A stretch of 64,000 bases of DNA from Datnioides undecimradiatus (GCA_008933995.1 WARS01000036.1:1960419-2024418); one strand, 5' to 3'; positions 13,771-28,287 are shown, counted from the first letter of the stretch. The notes: generated by a model from the letters alone, not told the origin. Numbers and translations are program-made.

Positions 13771-16700
13771 TCAAATGTGGCGGTTAGATGAGGGGGCAAA
13801 GACGCTTTACTTCCTGTCCATGTCAAGTTTGACCAAATCCACCCTTTAAAGTGTTACAGTTAGAGGAGGCATGGACGCTAAGCTAGAGCAGCCCTGTTCG
13901 CAGACAGATGTATGTTAGTAATCGCTGGTCTAGTCTGTTATTTCACCGCCAATGACAGTAAAGGCTGTGAAAAGGTGCATAAAGACATGCATCTGAAAGA
14001 GACAAAGGGGTGGATAAGGGGAAGACTTAAGAAGCAGGGAGGGGATAAATGAAGAGATAAAGATTAAGGACGGCAGAGGGAAAGAGATGTTTCCACCTGA
14101 GGCACAAAGCAGTGCTGAAAGAGGAGGAAAAAGCATGTAAGACAAAAAAAAGAAGGTTATCAACAAAATGTGTAAGAGTTTAAGCTGTGTGCGGGCGCTA
14201 ACAAAACAGGACCAATTTGTTTTCACTGTGTTTTGTTCCACTGCTGAGCTCCTCTGCAACACCTCGTTTTACACTTCATGGAGTCCTTTGTACTTTGTTC
14301 TGGTCTAATATTTCTGCCATTGTTAGTGAAATGTCAGTCGGTGAAGGAAACACTGTAAATTTCCTCCCGCCATTAACGTGTCCGACTACAAAAATCTGTT
14401 TGACGTGATTGGACCTGACACACCGCAGCTTCCCAATGAAGTTGAATGTGCAGATGAAGCTGGACGGGCCCGTGAAGACGGAAACAACAGGCAGCAGACT
14501 GTCTAGCTGGAGGGGAAAGTATCAGGTCGTGTGGATGTTGCTGACCGTTAACAGACGTTTTTTGCACGCCGAACTGACAGAGTGAGGAGGAAAACGTAGG
14601 AAGAGAGGAAGACGAAGAGGGCGAGGAGTGTAATCTGCAAAATGTTTTTGATTGGTGTGTTTTTTAATGCAAATTAGTGAAAACAATGAATATAGAGTCT
14701 TCATATGATTGGTGCTTTGGAGTTTTATGGAAACAAACATGCCTTTCCACCAGATTTCACTGGCTGATCACTGCTTTATGATCCAAGGCTGATGCTAACT
14801 GATGAGCCAGTGGTTATACAAGACTCCAGGGAGTGCATCTGAGGTGTCTGAGCATCTCATGACTGTTTGTGATGAGTGGTCAGAGGTGTCAGGCAAGCTT
14901 GTTTGTTTTGGGATGAGGCTGTCCTGACCCTCATTGCCTCCAACATTTCCTGAGGGGAAAGCCAAGGTTGTTAATTAAGGAATATGGCCTCATGGTGAAA
15001 AGGGTGGGTGGTTGGCGGGGGGGGGATTCAGGATTGTAGCCTGGCCTTCCTATAGTCTGGTAAAGGCTGCTGTGAGAACCAAGCAAGTTCTCTATCATCT
15101 CTATCAAGCCACTCCTAAACCAAAGTTTAGATCAATAAAAACAGCATCTTCTCCGCTTTACAAAACATATTTTACATGTCAAAACACATCTTTGTACCTT
15201 CTGCAGCTCTACACGCTTATTTTGATTGAAAACTATTTCCGAGTGCGATTGCAAGAGGCATACAGTGCTGCTTATTGTAGCCAATACCTTTACTATTTGA
15301 TAGGAAAAAAAGGCAGACATCCTGCGTCTATGCACACATTTAATCCAAGTTTCTCTGTTTGGGAAAGAAAATACATGAGATGCAGCAGAGCGCGTCTAAT
15401 GTAATCAAATGATGCTGCTCAGAAACTGCCCTCTAACAGGCACAGACCAGACCTTAAAGATGTTTTTTATATTGCATATTTAAATAAATCAATCAAATCA
15501 ATGCATGTCCATGATCCTGCAGTTAAAAGAATCTAGTGAATTAAATTAGCACTGGTCAATAAAGCCTGTAAGGGCCTCAAACAATTGCTTTAAGCCGTGA
15601 AGTGGCCTTTGGTTAAGCCCAGAAGGAGCTGTGCTATAAATATCATCTAAGTCAGCGTCTGTTAAAATGTTGAATTATGAAGATAAAAAGATTTTAGCAG
15701 GCCTCTGTAGCCAACTCCTTATGACTGTTTGAATGCTAGTGGCTAGTAGAATTTTAGCATAACACACCTGAATTTATGACCAGTCGAGTTGCATTGTGGG
15801 TAATGTAGGCACCATGCTTTATCGAGGAAAAACGTTAGGATTGATTTGATTTTGCTCCGTGTCATCATGAGTCCAGCAGTGTTATATGAGTACTATGGTA
15901 AACTGCTATGTCTTGCTCTTAGTGCTCTTGCCTGGTTTATTCCTCATTTACAACCTAAATAATGCACTGATCACCCTTCAGCTTCTCGCACAAACAGCAG
16001 CACAGACCCAACTCAAGTATTGATTGACAGCTTTTTTCCTTACTGGAAGGAAATGTTGGCTGAATTGCAGTGTGTGTATCTTCATGTTTGTGTGAGTGTG
16101 TATATTTGGGTAGGTCCAACCGACTGACCACCAACCAAGTTGTGTCCTTTGACTCTAGTACACTAACATCCATGCTGCATCATGAACATTTAAATCAACT
16201 GTATTGATGTAAACGACTTTCAGAGCAGCCACTGAGTCTGCAGCCGTGAACGTCACTGTCACTGCTTTATAAACCTCTACTGCAGTTAAGACCTGAATAT
16301 ACAGGGTATTATAATTAAGGTTGATGTATAACACTTAAATATTATTCTAAGCCTTTAAACCTTGTAAACATCTTAATGTGAATGCCATTTTAGCCAACAC
16401 AGAGAGAGATCTCAGGGAGGCATAGTCCCATACTGCATGCTCCTAATCATCACTTACTTATTTTTAATTAAATGATTGATGAATGCATTGTATTCAAATT
16501 GCAGTGATAGAAACGAGAGAATTAATTGTTCTATAATTGCTGCCTTCCTCATCAGCATTGTTTCACTGCATGGGTACAGTATGTGTCAGGCTTTGGGTGA
16601 CCAGTCAGCACAAACAGCAGCTGAAACACAACTGAGAGAACAGCATGTCTGTAATAGGTCTGTGTGTGTGTGTGTGTGTGTGTTTCACAGCACATCAGAG

Positions 16701-17552
16701 CCTTACATTTACATTAAATGTAAAGCTTGTTAACTCAGAACCCAACCATACAGTTTATGGGAACTGGGCCAATTAAACTGGATCCCCATTCACTCTTACT
16801 GAAGCAGAACCTGACATGCCGTTGGGTTACTGAAGTTATGTAACATGACATAACATATGGCATGTAGTGGACAAGGATTAAAGTTGGGGTTAGGTTGTTC
16901 CAAGTTTGTTTTCAGCCAGTATGGACTTCTTTCTCTATTATAAATAGAAGCTTTCTTATAGCTGGTGCTGTCTTGTGCCATATGTAAAGTATCAGAGCCA
17001 CCCATAACATATTTCCACCTTCTGTTTATGGCAGCATTTGGATTTATCTAATAATAAATGCATCTGATATATAAAGGTGATTATTCCCACTGGATGGACT
17101 AACTTGCCTACCATTCACACACATGCACACATGGCAGCAGGAGAGCATGCAGGATGCAGGGTTTGATCGTGATGTTATTGGACTTTCAGATCACCTCAGC
17201 TCTCAAAAACAACCCAGCGAGGTGCTACACATTTACTCTGCAGTCAGCTGGTGACAGAGGCATTCGACAGTAGGGTCCATGGTGTCTTGTCAGTCTACTA
17301 TTGTAGATGGCTTCAACTTCAACAACACATTGTGGCTTATTAAAGCAGCATTCTTTGAACTCAAACAAGTGGTGGCTTGGGTTTCCCTCTGGAGGGCATT
17401 CAGGAAATATAAACCATCATTGACCCAAATAGATGCCACATCTGCCATCTGGTTATAGACCCAACAAACAAAAACAACAACAAAAAGCCAGGAACCAGCT
17501 GACCCACTCTCTGAAAGTCTTTTTGTGTATTATTCAGTGTCTGTTCATAGTA
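13771..17552. other. Gene-free stretch
   Basis: A purine-rich tract lies at about 13990-14160 and another at 14578-14630. Near 15795 gcattgtgggtaatgtag is a phrase seen in many vertebrate repeats, but no element boundaries are visible. Confidence 0.45.
16661..16683. repeat. (TG)11 microsatellite
   Basis: Uninterrupted TG array. Confidence 0.9.
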
Positions 17553-18150
17553 CAGTGGTACCTTGACTTACGAGCGTCCCAACTAACAAGTTTTTCAAGA
17601 TATGAGCCAATCTCTCGGCCAATTTTTTGCTTTGAGCTGCGAGCTAAAATTGGGGCTACAAGCCAGCTTCAGATACCCCACTGCTAGTTGGCATAGCGAA
17701 CGCCACAGTGAACGCCGTAACATCCGCCCAGCATCCCGTATCTCACTTGATAGCTAGACAGCTGCAGATGAAGGTGAGGAAAGCGTGGCGAAAAGGGCAA
17801 AAATCAGTGAATAAGATTCAGTTATTTAGTTCAGCCTTTCTCCTCCACCTCCGTCAGCATCCTCAAGTCATCTGATCTCCAAGGTAAATGCTGTACATTA
17901 TACTTAATAAAACCAGTTTATTGCAATACATTCTATTGTATTGTTTTTTATACAATATTTGTTACTTATAAGTACATTTTTCTTATTTAAAAACATGTAG
18001 CAAAAAAATTGTGGTGTTTTTTTGGGGGCCCGGAACGGATTAATGGCATTTCAATTCATTTCAATGGGGAAAATTGATTTGACATACGAGTAATTTGAAT
18101 TACGAGCTCCGTCATGGAACGAATTAAACTCGTAAGTCAAGGTACCCCTG
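17553..18150. mobile_element. Non-autonomous Tigger/pogo-like (Tc1/mariner superfamily) element
   Basis: The 598-bp element is flanked by TA on both sides (17551-17552 and 18151-18152), the target duplication of Tc1/mariner elements. The left end starts CAGTGGTACCTTGACTTACG, and the right end is its reverse complement with one mismatch over 22 bases. Subterminal sequence near 18030-18070 (cggaacggattaatgg and caattcatttcaatgg) is typical of elements that mimic Tigger-type ends. No transposase frame survives, so it must have been moved in trans. Both ends are intact. Confidence 0.8.
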
Positions 18151-18271
18151 TATAGATAATTCTGAAATAGCAGTTATATTACTGGAGACTGTAGCTATGA
18201 AGGCAAAAAGATTTTCATAAGGAATGTAATTACAACTGCAGGATGACAAGCTTAATACCCTCCCCTACCAA

Positions 18272-18291
18272 TGTGTGTGTGTGTGTGTGTG
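18272..18291. repeat. (TG)10 microsatellite
   Basis: TG array followed by a short GA-rich tail; lies 120 bases downstream of the Tigger-like element. Confidence 0.9.
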
Positions 18292-18658
18292 AGTGAGAGG
18301 GAGATGAATGTGATTACATTTCATTGGCTGAAACATAAAAATTGAAACTACGGTTCATTTCTGATTCCAGCCCATTAACAGAGAAACATTTTTACTTCTT
18401 TTTCCATTTCTCTCAGCGTTCTTTCAGACACAATGCAGCAGACAAAGACAAGTGAAGTAACCTTCCTTTTTCCTTGATGCAGGGTTTTGTTAAACTCTGT
18501 TGTTCAGAGTTTTAGACAGACCCTTTCACAGCAAGGGATTGAGTTGTCAAAGGAGGAAAAGCCCAGGTGGAATGACTGACATGGTGTGTGGAAACATTAT
18601 ATCTCCAGTTTTGGAGATAATCTTGTTTTCAGATCAGTTGAAGGATGCTGTGTTTCAG

Positions 18659-18694
18659 GTGTGTGTGCGTGTGTGTGTGTGTGTGAGAGAGAGA
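18659..18694. repeat. (GT)n(GA)n compound microsatellite
   Basis: GT array with one C interruption, running into GAGAGAGAGA. Confidence 0.9.
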
Positions 18695-21564
18695 CAACTC
18701 ACTTCTATAAAGTACAAAAAAACTGGATAAAACAGGACAGACAGGTTTTTATTGTGCATTGGCATAATAACTACTACACATGGCAACCATGAGTCTGTGT
18801 CACAATGGTTGCTTTGCTGTGAAGTGGCCACTATTTTTTGTCTGTCACATGTGGCCCCAGGTTTATTTTAGGAGCTGACTTTTCTGTATACGTTTCTCAT
18901 GTTTTCAGGTCAAGCCAAGACAACCTGCAGCGTTCACCTACACCTGACGAATGCACGCACACTCTCTGATGCCCCTCACTTCATTTACCTCAGGCGGTGG
19001 TGAAGCTTTGTAAACAAACTTTCTGTGCAAGCCTCATGCAGGTTCATGTGAGAAGATTTTAGGTAGGGGGGTTTGGCCAAGGTTCATCCAACTACCCCCA
19101 GCTACTTGCTACATTAAAAACACAAGCTCATAGAGTGGGTGAACAAACCAGAGAGGAGTGGCAGAGGTCTGTGCAGGTCAGTCAAGTTCTTTCACACTAA
19201 ATTGAAAAGTAAAGTATGGACCTGGCCCAACTGGAACAGGAGACCGTGTCCACCAAACTAAATGAAATCTAAATGTATACACACAATATCATTCTATGTT
19301 TTAGCATTGGCATTTCTAGCAACTAAGAGGCCTGGTCTAAACCATTAAGAGAAAGACTAGAAGTATACAAAGCAATATGTCATACCTTTGACCAGTTTGA
19401 TCATGCATCCTCATTTGTAAATCATCTCACACCCCAACAGACTGATGCAAGCATCTCTGACCCTCAGGTTGGGTACACACAATTCTCTGTTCTTGGGGGT
19501 TCCAGTTCACTAATTCTCTCAAACACATTAAAAAAATGGCTTTAACCTGCATCCACCCATATAAAATCAGTGAAATTGTCAAGCAGATTACAGGAATGTG
19601 GTTTCCACTGACTCTATAGCTCTCCTTCACGGGTCTTGTAAATCTCAAAGAATGTGTTTTGTTTGCCGTCCTCGAGCCTTTCGTAAAAACATTACACAAC
19701 ATGAGAAATGCATAACACATGCCATTCTGTGGGCTCTTTTATCCACGGGGCCTTGCACTGCAGTGAATGGATACATGCACTAATACTTAACACTGGCGGT
19801 GTTATTGCACCAACTCACCCAACAATGTACACTCAAAGTAACTCTAACACATTCGAGTTAGCTGGGCTGTACCTGAAATCCATGTTTGATCCAGAATACC
19901 AGCTCTGTTGTGAAACCCCTGCAACAGTCACTTAGCCAGAGAGTGATGTAATCACAAGGTGCCTCCTCTGATCTGCAGTTATGTATGAGGAGCTGCTGGT
20001 ATGAAGCTGTTGCTCTATAGTGCAATTGGACCTTTCTGTGAAAGTAAAGGTTTAAATATGTTTTACCATCCCAGATGAACAAAGAAAGGAGCATTTTAAG
20101 ATGAAGGACTGTTGATTTGGTTACATTTTGCACACGTTCAGGATGTTAAATATGTCTTCATAACATAAAGCTTAAAATATAGCAGGTTCATGTGTTCTTT
20201 GTTTTGCAATGTATAAAATTTACTAAAGAAACGGGGTCAGGAAATCTTCATGTTGTCTATCTGACTTCTCCAGAACAATATAAAAGTGATTTTAGCTTCT
20301 AATCCCATAGTTCATAATATCTAAACCAAATGAAACCAACAACATTGAATTTTTAAGGATTACCTGTGACAGTCATTAAGTTTCAATTTTAATAAGCTGC
20401 AGCAAGCAGCGAGCTCTTATGATCTCATGTTGTCCATCTCATCTACCTTCAGCTGGGCTGCCTGATGATGCTCTGGTTTGAGTTTACAGTTAGCTGTACG
20501 TCTGTGTCCTCAGTGAATATCACAGCTTTTGTTGCCAATTGGTAATGACCTGATGTACTGATATGTGTGATCTCCCGTGTTGAGGGGAGGCTGTAAGATG
20601 TGAGATAAGGGGAGGTTTAAGCACTCAGCTAACCCCACTCCCCACTGGGCCGGGCTTCAGCTGCTGAGCCCAGGCCTTCAGATTTCATTTAGTGAAGGAA
20701 GGAAGAGTATCTTGATATGTCTGTGCTTGGCCGAGGGCTTCTCTCAGCTGCCCCTGCCAAGCTGGACGGTTGTGTAATGGCAGGATGTATGTCTGAGTGC
20801 TGTTCAGCCAACTATGGTAGGGTTTCTTGAGGGGCCGGGGGTTTTATGTAACTGAGATGTGAAAGAGGGCATGGGAGGATACTGTACCCTGCCATCTGTG
20901 TCTATCTTTGATTGTGGATGCTGAGAGTCCTGGCTGAGACAGACGACAGAAAGAGGACGTACAATGAAATATATGGGGAACATCTGCTGGTCACCATCCA
21001 GCAAGGCTGAATGGGAACGAGAATGCAGGGCTTGCTGGTTCTGCGTATGGTGACTGTTGAATTTATTAATGGATTGGTTGTGGCCCAACTGATTTGATTC
21101 TCACTGTGTTTTAATGTGACACAAAGCAATACATTTGTCTGGAGTACAGATTGGCTCTCTGCATATCCCTTGCATCTTCCTCTGTGAGAAAACATCAAGC
21201 TTACCCCAGGTTGTCATGTCAGATACTGTTTACAGTGGTCTGCAGATACAGTTCTTCACTTTCTGATCTATTTATCTAACATCAGGATTACTTGCATTGT
21301 TTTCAAATGCTGTGTCTCACCAATCTTGTGAAACATAAAAAGAAATTTAATGCATGCTCAATAATGTAAAGTAAGTGACATGAAGTCTTGTAATACAGTC
21401 GTTTTGCACAATGCATCCACATTTTTGCAGAGTCACTCAAGTGAAATTAGTAGAAATAAACACAGGCCGAAGCATCAGCAGTCCAAACAAATGAAACGAA
21501 CACTGTATTAGCTCCTGCTTTTTAAATTAATTTCTTTTGGATGTATCCTCTGTTAGCCCTGCAA

Positions 21565-21570
21565 ACACAC

Positions 21571-21606
<36 letters not shown>
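21565..21606. repeat. (AC)n microsatellite
   Basis: AC array with one G interruption near 21575; imperfect AC/GC words continue to 21622. Confidence 0.95.
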
Positions 21607-21608
<2 letters not shown>

Positions 21609-23713
21609 AAACACGCACACGCAGTAAAGATGCAGGGAGGAATGTTTTGATGTCACAGCTCTCCTGCTGTTACGTTATATTTGTACACAGGCGGAGGGAA
21701 CATCTTTAGCACATGGAGACTTTTTGTAGTGAAGGGTTAGAGTTCACAAGAACAAGAATTCTGCAATTAAGCGCTACAGAAACACACACATTAGAACACA
21801 ACCACAGCCAGAGCAGCAAATGAGAGTGTTTACGGCTCCTAATGAGAGAGAACATTGAGTTCTTTTGGCTTTTCCTCTGGAAATTGAAGTTTATGTGGCA
21901 TTTGTTGTTGATAAGCTGCAGCACAGCCTAAACAAGTTAATACACTTGGTAGCTTCTTTACCTTACTTGCCAAGATCTACTTTTACAGAAACTATTGTGC
22001 AGTTGTTTAAATTAGTAAGCTACTTGGTACTTGCTTTAGTTTGCAGTCCCCAAATTATAATGAACAATTGTTCACTGAGAATTGTGAGTCAGTCTTTCAG
22101 GTCTTAACAGTGTACAGTGATTCAAAGATCATCAAAAAAAGTTTGAGTCGGATCTCCTCCGCTCACAAATTAGCAGTTGCAACTACACATTGTCTCCAGT
22201 ATGAGCAGTGCTGTTTAGTATAGATGTGTTCAATCTAATATTATCAGATGGAAGGAAGAGAAAATTAGGAATGAGAGCAAAGAAAAGATCATTTGTGAAA
22301 ATTACATTTTACTGTAAGGAAAGGAATTTAAAATGGAAATGATCCTTTTTTGGAGAAAAGGAGCTTTAAGAATCCTAGTCAGACAGCGTGACAATGTTTT
22401 GTCCTTTTCGCTGATAATCGCTCTGGTTGCTTTCATTTTAGATCTTTGACCGGTTGAAACTGAAACACAGTACACGGTACACAGCAGTGAGGAGCATCCC
22501 GGTTAGAGCTGCTGAGAAGGGAGAAAACGGTCATCAAAACTATTTCGCTAATCATGTGTAGGTTACGTTTGCCAATACACAGCACCATTTCACTCAAACT
22601 GGAAAGGTTACTGAGCTGCGACTGAATGCAATGCAGAAATGCAGCACTTTGCAGTACATACACACAAGATGCAGGAACTGTCCCAGCTGACAAAGTTGCT
22701 GTGCTAATCAAAAACTATGATGTTACACACTGTGCTGTCACTGGGGTGAGTGGAGTTCACTTGAGCTGATCTCCTTACTTGTGTATGGATGATGTTTAAG
22801 AGAATTACTGGTTACTGAAGCTCACTGAATGTGCTGCTTTTTCATGTGCTGCTAACTAATGATGAGTCAGTATGCTCTAAGCATTGCCGCCTGACAGCAC
22901 ACCCCCCTTTACAGACCCCTTCAATAGTCAAATTGTCTTTTGTTGGGTCTGAATGATGTGGCTGTGGACCACATCTGTGAGGCTCCAGCACAACAGTGAT
23001 TCACACCAAATGAGTCACACTGAGTCGCTCCTTAAACCATGTTACAGTGTTCAGTCACCCTGTGGTGCCATCTCTGTCACTGAGGCAGTTCACTGTGGTT
23101 GAGATGACTTAAAGCTGCTGTGGCACATAAAACTGTATACTTCATTTCTCCAGAGATATACGCCAATATTAGAAAAACAAACTTAATTTTGGCTTTTGTA
23201 GATTGTCAAAGATGTAATGTGATTCCTGTCGACTGTGATTAAAGCCAACCTTGCCTGGTTACAGAGCTTATACTAGTGTAAAAGGGTTAGTGTGTTGTCA
23301 TAGTGTGTGACTGTGTGATGTTCATGACACATTGGATGTCACATTTCAGACTGTGTGATCTGGACCTTCTTTCAAGTTGAAACATCTTCATCGTCCATTT
23401 GTTTGTTTTTCAGTCCCCATTTGAACCCATTATGTATCTCTGGAGATAGCTGTTCCTCCCTCAAAAAGTACCTTCATTCTACCAATCTGAGGGTTATTTT
23501 TATGCTCTTTCAACCAATCAGAGGTCTCCCTCTAGAGCTGCCACATGCTGGCTTTCCTGGAGAAGTCTGGGATTGTGGTTATGTTGATTAGTGGCTTAGG
23601 GACGTATGCGGCTATATATATACTTCGGAAACACACCCAAAATGCAGGCCATTCTGAAAAGAAGCGGTGGGGCGGGGGTGGAGACGCGGAGAGAGATAGA
23701 AAAACAGAGAAAC

Positions 23714-23770
23714 AGATAAATAGATAGAGAGATAGATAGATAGATAGTGAGATAGATAGATAGAGAGAGA
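23714..23770. repeat. (GATA)n microsatellite
   Basis: Imperfect GATA tetranucleotide array with GAGA interruptions. The only GATA array in the window. Confidence 0.9.
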
Positions 23771-26226
23771 AGCGGAGGAAAGTGGGTAAAGTCCCCAACA
23801 TACCACAGATGTTTCTGCAAACCATTTGATCCACAGGGAACTGAAAGAAAAAGTGACTTCATTATGAGCTTGAATGATTCCGTATGTGATTTGCTCCTCT
23901 ACAGCCAAAGAACAGAACGGCCTCACATCATACATGTCCTTTATACTCTAGGAGTGCTGCTGCTCAGTTTTCAAACTGTGAAACAAGCTTCAGATCAGGA
24001 TGCAGTCCATGGTGGTACAGCATATAGAAGACTGGGGGCTGGTATTCTGAACCTGCCCACTGCTTCTCAAATGGTGGCTGGTCTGCACACAGACAGTGTG
24101 TCCACGACAGTGGACGTGTGCTTGTGCAGTTTTTATCGAACATTTCCAAATCTGTAGACGCTCGGACGCTAGATTTGACTGCTGTCAGAGATTACTTTTT
24201 AAGCTGCAATCAAAATATTTTCAGTGCAGACTGCTCCTGAGCACAGCACAGCTCTGTTGCAAGCAATCTGCCTTTAGTCAGACAGTATACTGAACAATCG
24301 CACAAACACCCAGTGGGCTGGAGTTCCAGGCTTGTCACCATGGAGCTCAAAATTGAACAGAGAGCAAACATCAAAATCTGTGTCAAACCCAAGCTTCATG
24401 TCAAGAATCACCTCCAGCCATGACCCAGAGACCAAACAGCAGTCTAAGCAGCAGAGAAGCTGCAGTATCAAAGAGGGAAATACGTGCATTCGATTAGGAG
24501 GACATGTTGTCTGTTTTCTTTGACATTTGGGGTTGTGAACCATATTTAAATCAAGTCAGTTAGTGGAGAGCTCTGCACCATTCTGAGGCATCTGAGGGTT
24601 GACTTCTCCAAAATGAAATTCATGTTAAAGCTTTGCCACTTTGACACAGCAAAGAAGGTCCAGAGATAGCAGGACCTCCAGGGAACAATCTGAGTGTGCC
24701 AGGAGCTCTGGGAGTGATGTATCACAAAAACAGAAAGTCAAATCAGACATGGCTTTTGTTTTTATAGCAGTCAGAGGACATTGTGATCACAACTCATACC
24801 TAAGACCTGCTTCTTTAGGGACTGGTCAGAAGAAATATTCTGTATGTCAGTGTTAATATTGCTCTCTGAACTATCAGAAAATGTTCATCAACCACTCGTC
24901 AACTTGTCAACAGCTTTAATGACAAAAGAGACATGTCTATGGGCTAAAGTTTGATCTTTGATGATAAAAACATACAAAATTGTTTTTGTTTGACAGGATG
25001 AACTGGTTTGCTTTAAGATATATGTTTTGTTACATTGTCACTCAATTCATCAGGATGTTTTCATTTGATTTTTGGTTTTACTCTGTAATGAATGTGATAT
25101 GAAATGAACTCCAATACTAAATATGTCTGTGTGCCTGTGCTTGTGTGTGATGTAGCTCTCCCGAACCCAGCTGACTGAACACAAAGGTTTTTTCAGTACG
25201 TCTGATCTTAAATGACTTGAATGGATGGAAGAAATAAAGTGGCTGATGCACAGACATGTCAATATTTGAACTTTTCGACCGCGAATACTAATGATCAACT
25301 TAAGAAGTAATATCTGGTTTGATTGCTGTGTTTGCGCTTTGCTGAATAACACATTCGCTTTCAGGGAAATCCTGAGCTCCTAAGCTAACCCAGAACCAAG
25401 GGTCGTGTTTCTGTGGCAACAGTCAGCAACACTTGCTGATTAGTGGTACCCTGGTAACAATCAGTGACACCTGCCGATCAGCAGCAAAACATGCCCCGTC
25501 ATTTGCGGAGAGGGAACATCACTGTGGTGTGAGCAATGAGGATGGAAAGAGTTTTCAGAGATTATACAGCCATACAGCATAACATATAATATAATAACCT
25601 CACATCACACTGGAAATGTAAATAATGTGCGTGCTGAGGGTGGAAACTAGCACCAGGTGAGAGAGGGGTAGAGAAACATTTCTCAAAGATGACGATGAGC
25701 AGCGTTAGTCATTTTTGTTGTGGGATCGAATCCCCGGGGGGATCATTTCCAAGCATATCTGAAATGTGTTAGTCATCTCAGTTGTAATTTTGTTATTATT
25801 TTCTCAGAGCCGAATACTTCAACAGAAACCACCCTGAAATAGAAACCACATGGGCGTATTTTTCCATCAGGATTTGTGAGGAGCAACAACTCTGAGGAAA
25901 CAAAGCATTAGGCTGGGCTGACATATACAGAGACTGAAGCTAATGGATGAAGCTGGATTATGTATCTGTAAACAGAACTGATAAAACATCAATATACAGT
26001 GTGGTGACTTGTGTCTAAACAGAATGATTGCATTGTGTTGTTGCTACATGCTATTCTTCATTTCATATGTTCATCGCAGCATTTTATTCCAAAACTGCTG
26101 TAGCGCTATGGATCGGGACAAACTTTGACCTGCCTGTACACATACATCAAAGTGTAAGTGGAAGGAGGTTACTCATTCATTCACAGTATTTATGACTCAT
26201 GTATCATGCATCATATCAGTGCAACC

Positions 26227-26262
26227 TTCATTCATTCATTCATTCATTCATTCATTCATTCA
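26227..26262. repeat. (TTCA)9 microsatellite
   Basis: Nine perfect tetranucleotide units. Confidence 0.95.
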
Positions 26263-27951
26263 TCATCACAACCCCCCTCATCAAGCTGATTTCCATCTGC
26301 TCTAATTCCCTGTTAGGATCCACTCCTGCCCCCCACAGTACTCCTGCCTTTCACATCTTTGTTGGCTGTGGTGTAGATGGAGTCGAGCTGGGCTCGGACC
26401 AGCCGCGAGATTATACCGGTGTCAACACTGCAGTAAGCTGTGTAATGTAAAACTGATTTTTCACCATCTGAAACCTTGCAACAGCTGAGCGCCACAAAAG
26501 ATAAAATCAGTGCAGCTCGACCGGGGCTCATATTTGTAGCCATATTTACCTACAGAAGGAGGTCAAACCTGACGCAGCTGGCTCGCATTGTTCCTTTCTG
26601 ACTCACGTGGTGAATAACATTCATTTTCTCTTGGAGCTGTATCGCTGGATGCTGAAAACCCCCTCATAAATGTCATATTAACGTGACTTCCCTCTCGTAA
26701 AGTACATACAGTGCCTACACACCTTCACAACAACACTACAATTTAAGTCATTTACATAGACGGTGTTAGTTCCTCCTCGCTGAACTAGACCAATAATGGA
26801 CCATCTGTGGCTTCAGGAGTATTTGTGGTTATTTGTGGTATTTCCTGGACGTTTAAATTTCAGTGTGCCGTGCAAAGACCAAAACATCTCTAAAACTACA
26901 CCTACTTACTTTTCTCCAGGATATTGCTAATCCTTGCATTGTGGTGGTGCTACGTTGACCCGATCCTCCTGATACACTGACACTGAGTAAAGCTAAACGT
27001 ATGGTGCCTCTGCAACAGCAGACAGTGCTTGGTTAGCTTAGCTTGGTTTTCATGGTTAATGCATTGGTCCAACAATGGCAAATGTCAAGAATGCAAGCAG
27101 CAAAGCATCTTGGGTCTTTTCATTTTGAAGGGTATAGGCTGCAATAAAATAAAATGAAGTGAAATTGGAGACATGAAAGTAGGAGGAGATTGTGCAGTGA
27201 CTGTGATGCTTTGTGGTTTTTATCCTACAGTCATTTCATTGCACGGTCAGTGTTTAATTCATAATGGCAAGAATTGCCAGTTTAAACATCTATTGTACAA
27301 TGGGAACACTGGGGTTATGGTGCTGCTTGGGTCAACCATGGAGCATGGACCATGGAGCATGGAAGGTGTCAACACTACTTTCCTTATTTCCTGTCATCTC
27401 TCTACTGTCAGCTGTCTTATTAAGGCACGAAATGTATTTAAAGAAAAACATCTGCTGTGGATCTCACAAGCTATGGTATTTAGAGTCTACAAAGGATCTA
27501 CTGAACTTGTCCAAGTACATGTCAGACCTGTCAGACAACTTTGGGAGGCGCTTGGATCATTTCATGTGCGACCTGCTGAAACTCACAAAACTCAAAACAG
27601 CCAAATGTGTGTTTGTAAGGTGTTTAAGCATGATTCTGCATTTACACAATTTAATTTTCATCGAAGAGCTTTGAGAAATTTGACCTTTGACATTTGCAGG
27701 ACATTTCCAAGAGGGTCAGTCACTTAACAACATTTAAATGATAATTCATTTTAACTGTAGGGCTTGGTTGTTTGGTTGAAAGTCAACCTTTAAACTCTTG
27801 GACCTCTAAACTCTGAACTTCAGGGGGTATGATGGTTTCCTCCAAGTTCAGTTTTCACATTGAATGCATTCAAGGTCAGCTGGATAGCAGAACAGAGTGA
27901 GTGTGACTGATACTGAGGCATTTTTTGTTTTGGGGAGTTTCTTTGAAGTGG

Positions 27952-28028
27952 ATGGCGAGCGAACCACGGCTCACGGTTTTCAGCTGTGTGCCCGGCGGGA
28001 TTGTCTGTGGCACCGCTGCCACCGGCGA
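27952..28028. promoter_or_regulatory. CpG-dense patch beginning ATGGCGAGCG
   Basis: About nine CpGs in 77 bases. An ATG at 27952 opens a frame of about 66 codons (MASEPRLTVFSCVPGGIVCG and on). G at +4 is favourable, T at -3 is not. No family is recognised. It could be a first-exon or regulatory patch, or chance CpG retention. Confidence 0.2.
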
Positions 28029-28287
28029 GCTCTGCCCTTCATTCCTCCAAACTCCATCCAGATCTGGGACTTCTGCTTTTCATTGCCTGTGTGTGAGGTT
28101 TGCCCTCTGGATGCTTCGGAAAAGCAATACCGCCCTAATCCGGAGTGTGTGAATGACTGTGTGTGTGTATGTGTGTGTGCAGTTTTGTTGCAGGCATTCA
28201 TTTGAGGCACTGTGGTCTTGCATTGATGTCTATGTACAAGTAAATTTGTTTATGTGAGTATACAGTATGGGGGTGTTTAAAACTGCG

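Larger units (their letters stand above)
18292..23713. other. Gene-free stretch
   Basis: Only microsatellites are recognisable. No exon with convincing splice sites on either strand was found by reading. Confidence 0.5.

Noticed and set aside
16800-17010. Possible inverted pair around acatatggcatgt and gccatatgtaa
   Set aside because: Complementarity is about 10 bases over a 120-base gap, easily chance; no element ends or duplication.
25710-25745. tRNA B-box-like GGATCGAATCC
   Set aside because: No A box, acceptor stem or cloverleaf can be built upstream at normal spacing.
27173-27727. 184-codon plus-strand frame, with an overlapping 136-codon frame at 27264-27674
   Set aside because: Two overlapping frames of similar length in one region point to chance lack of stops. 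Neither peptide looks like a known protein and no splice context supports them.
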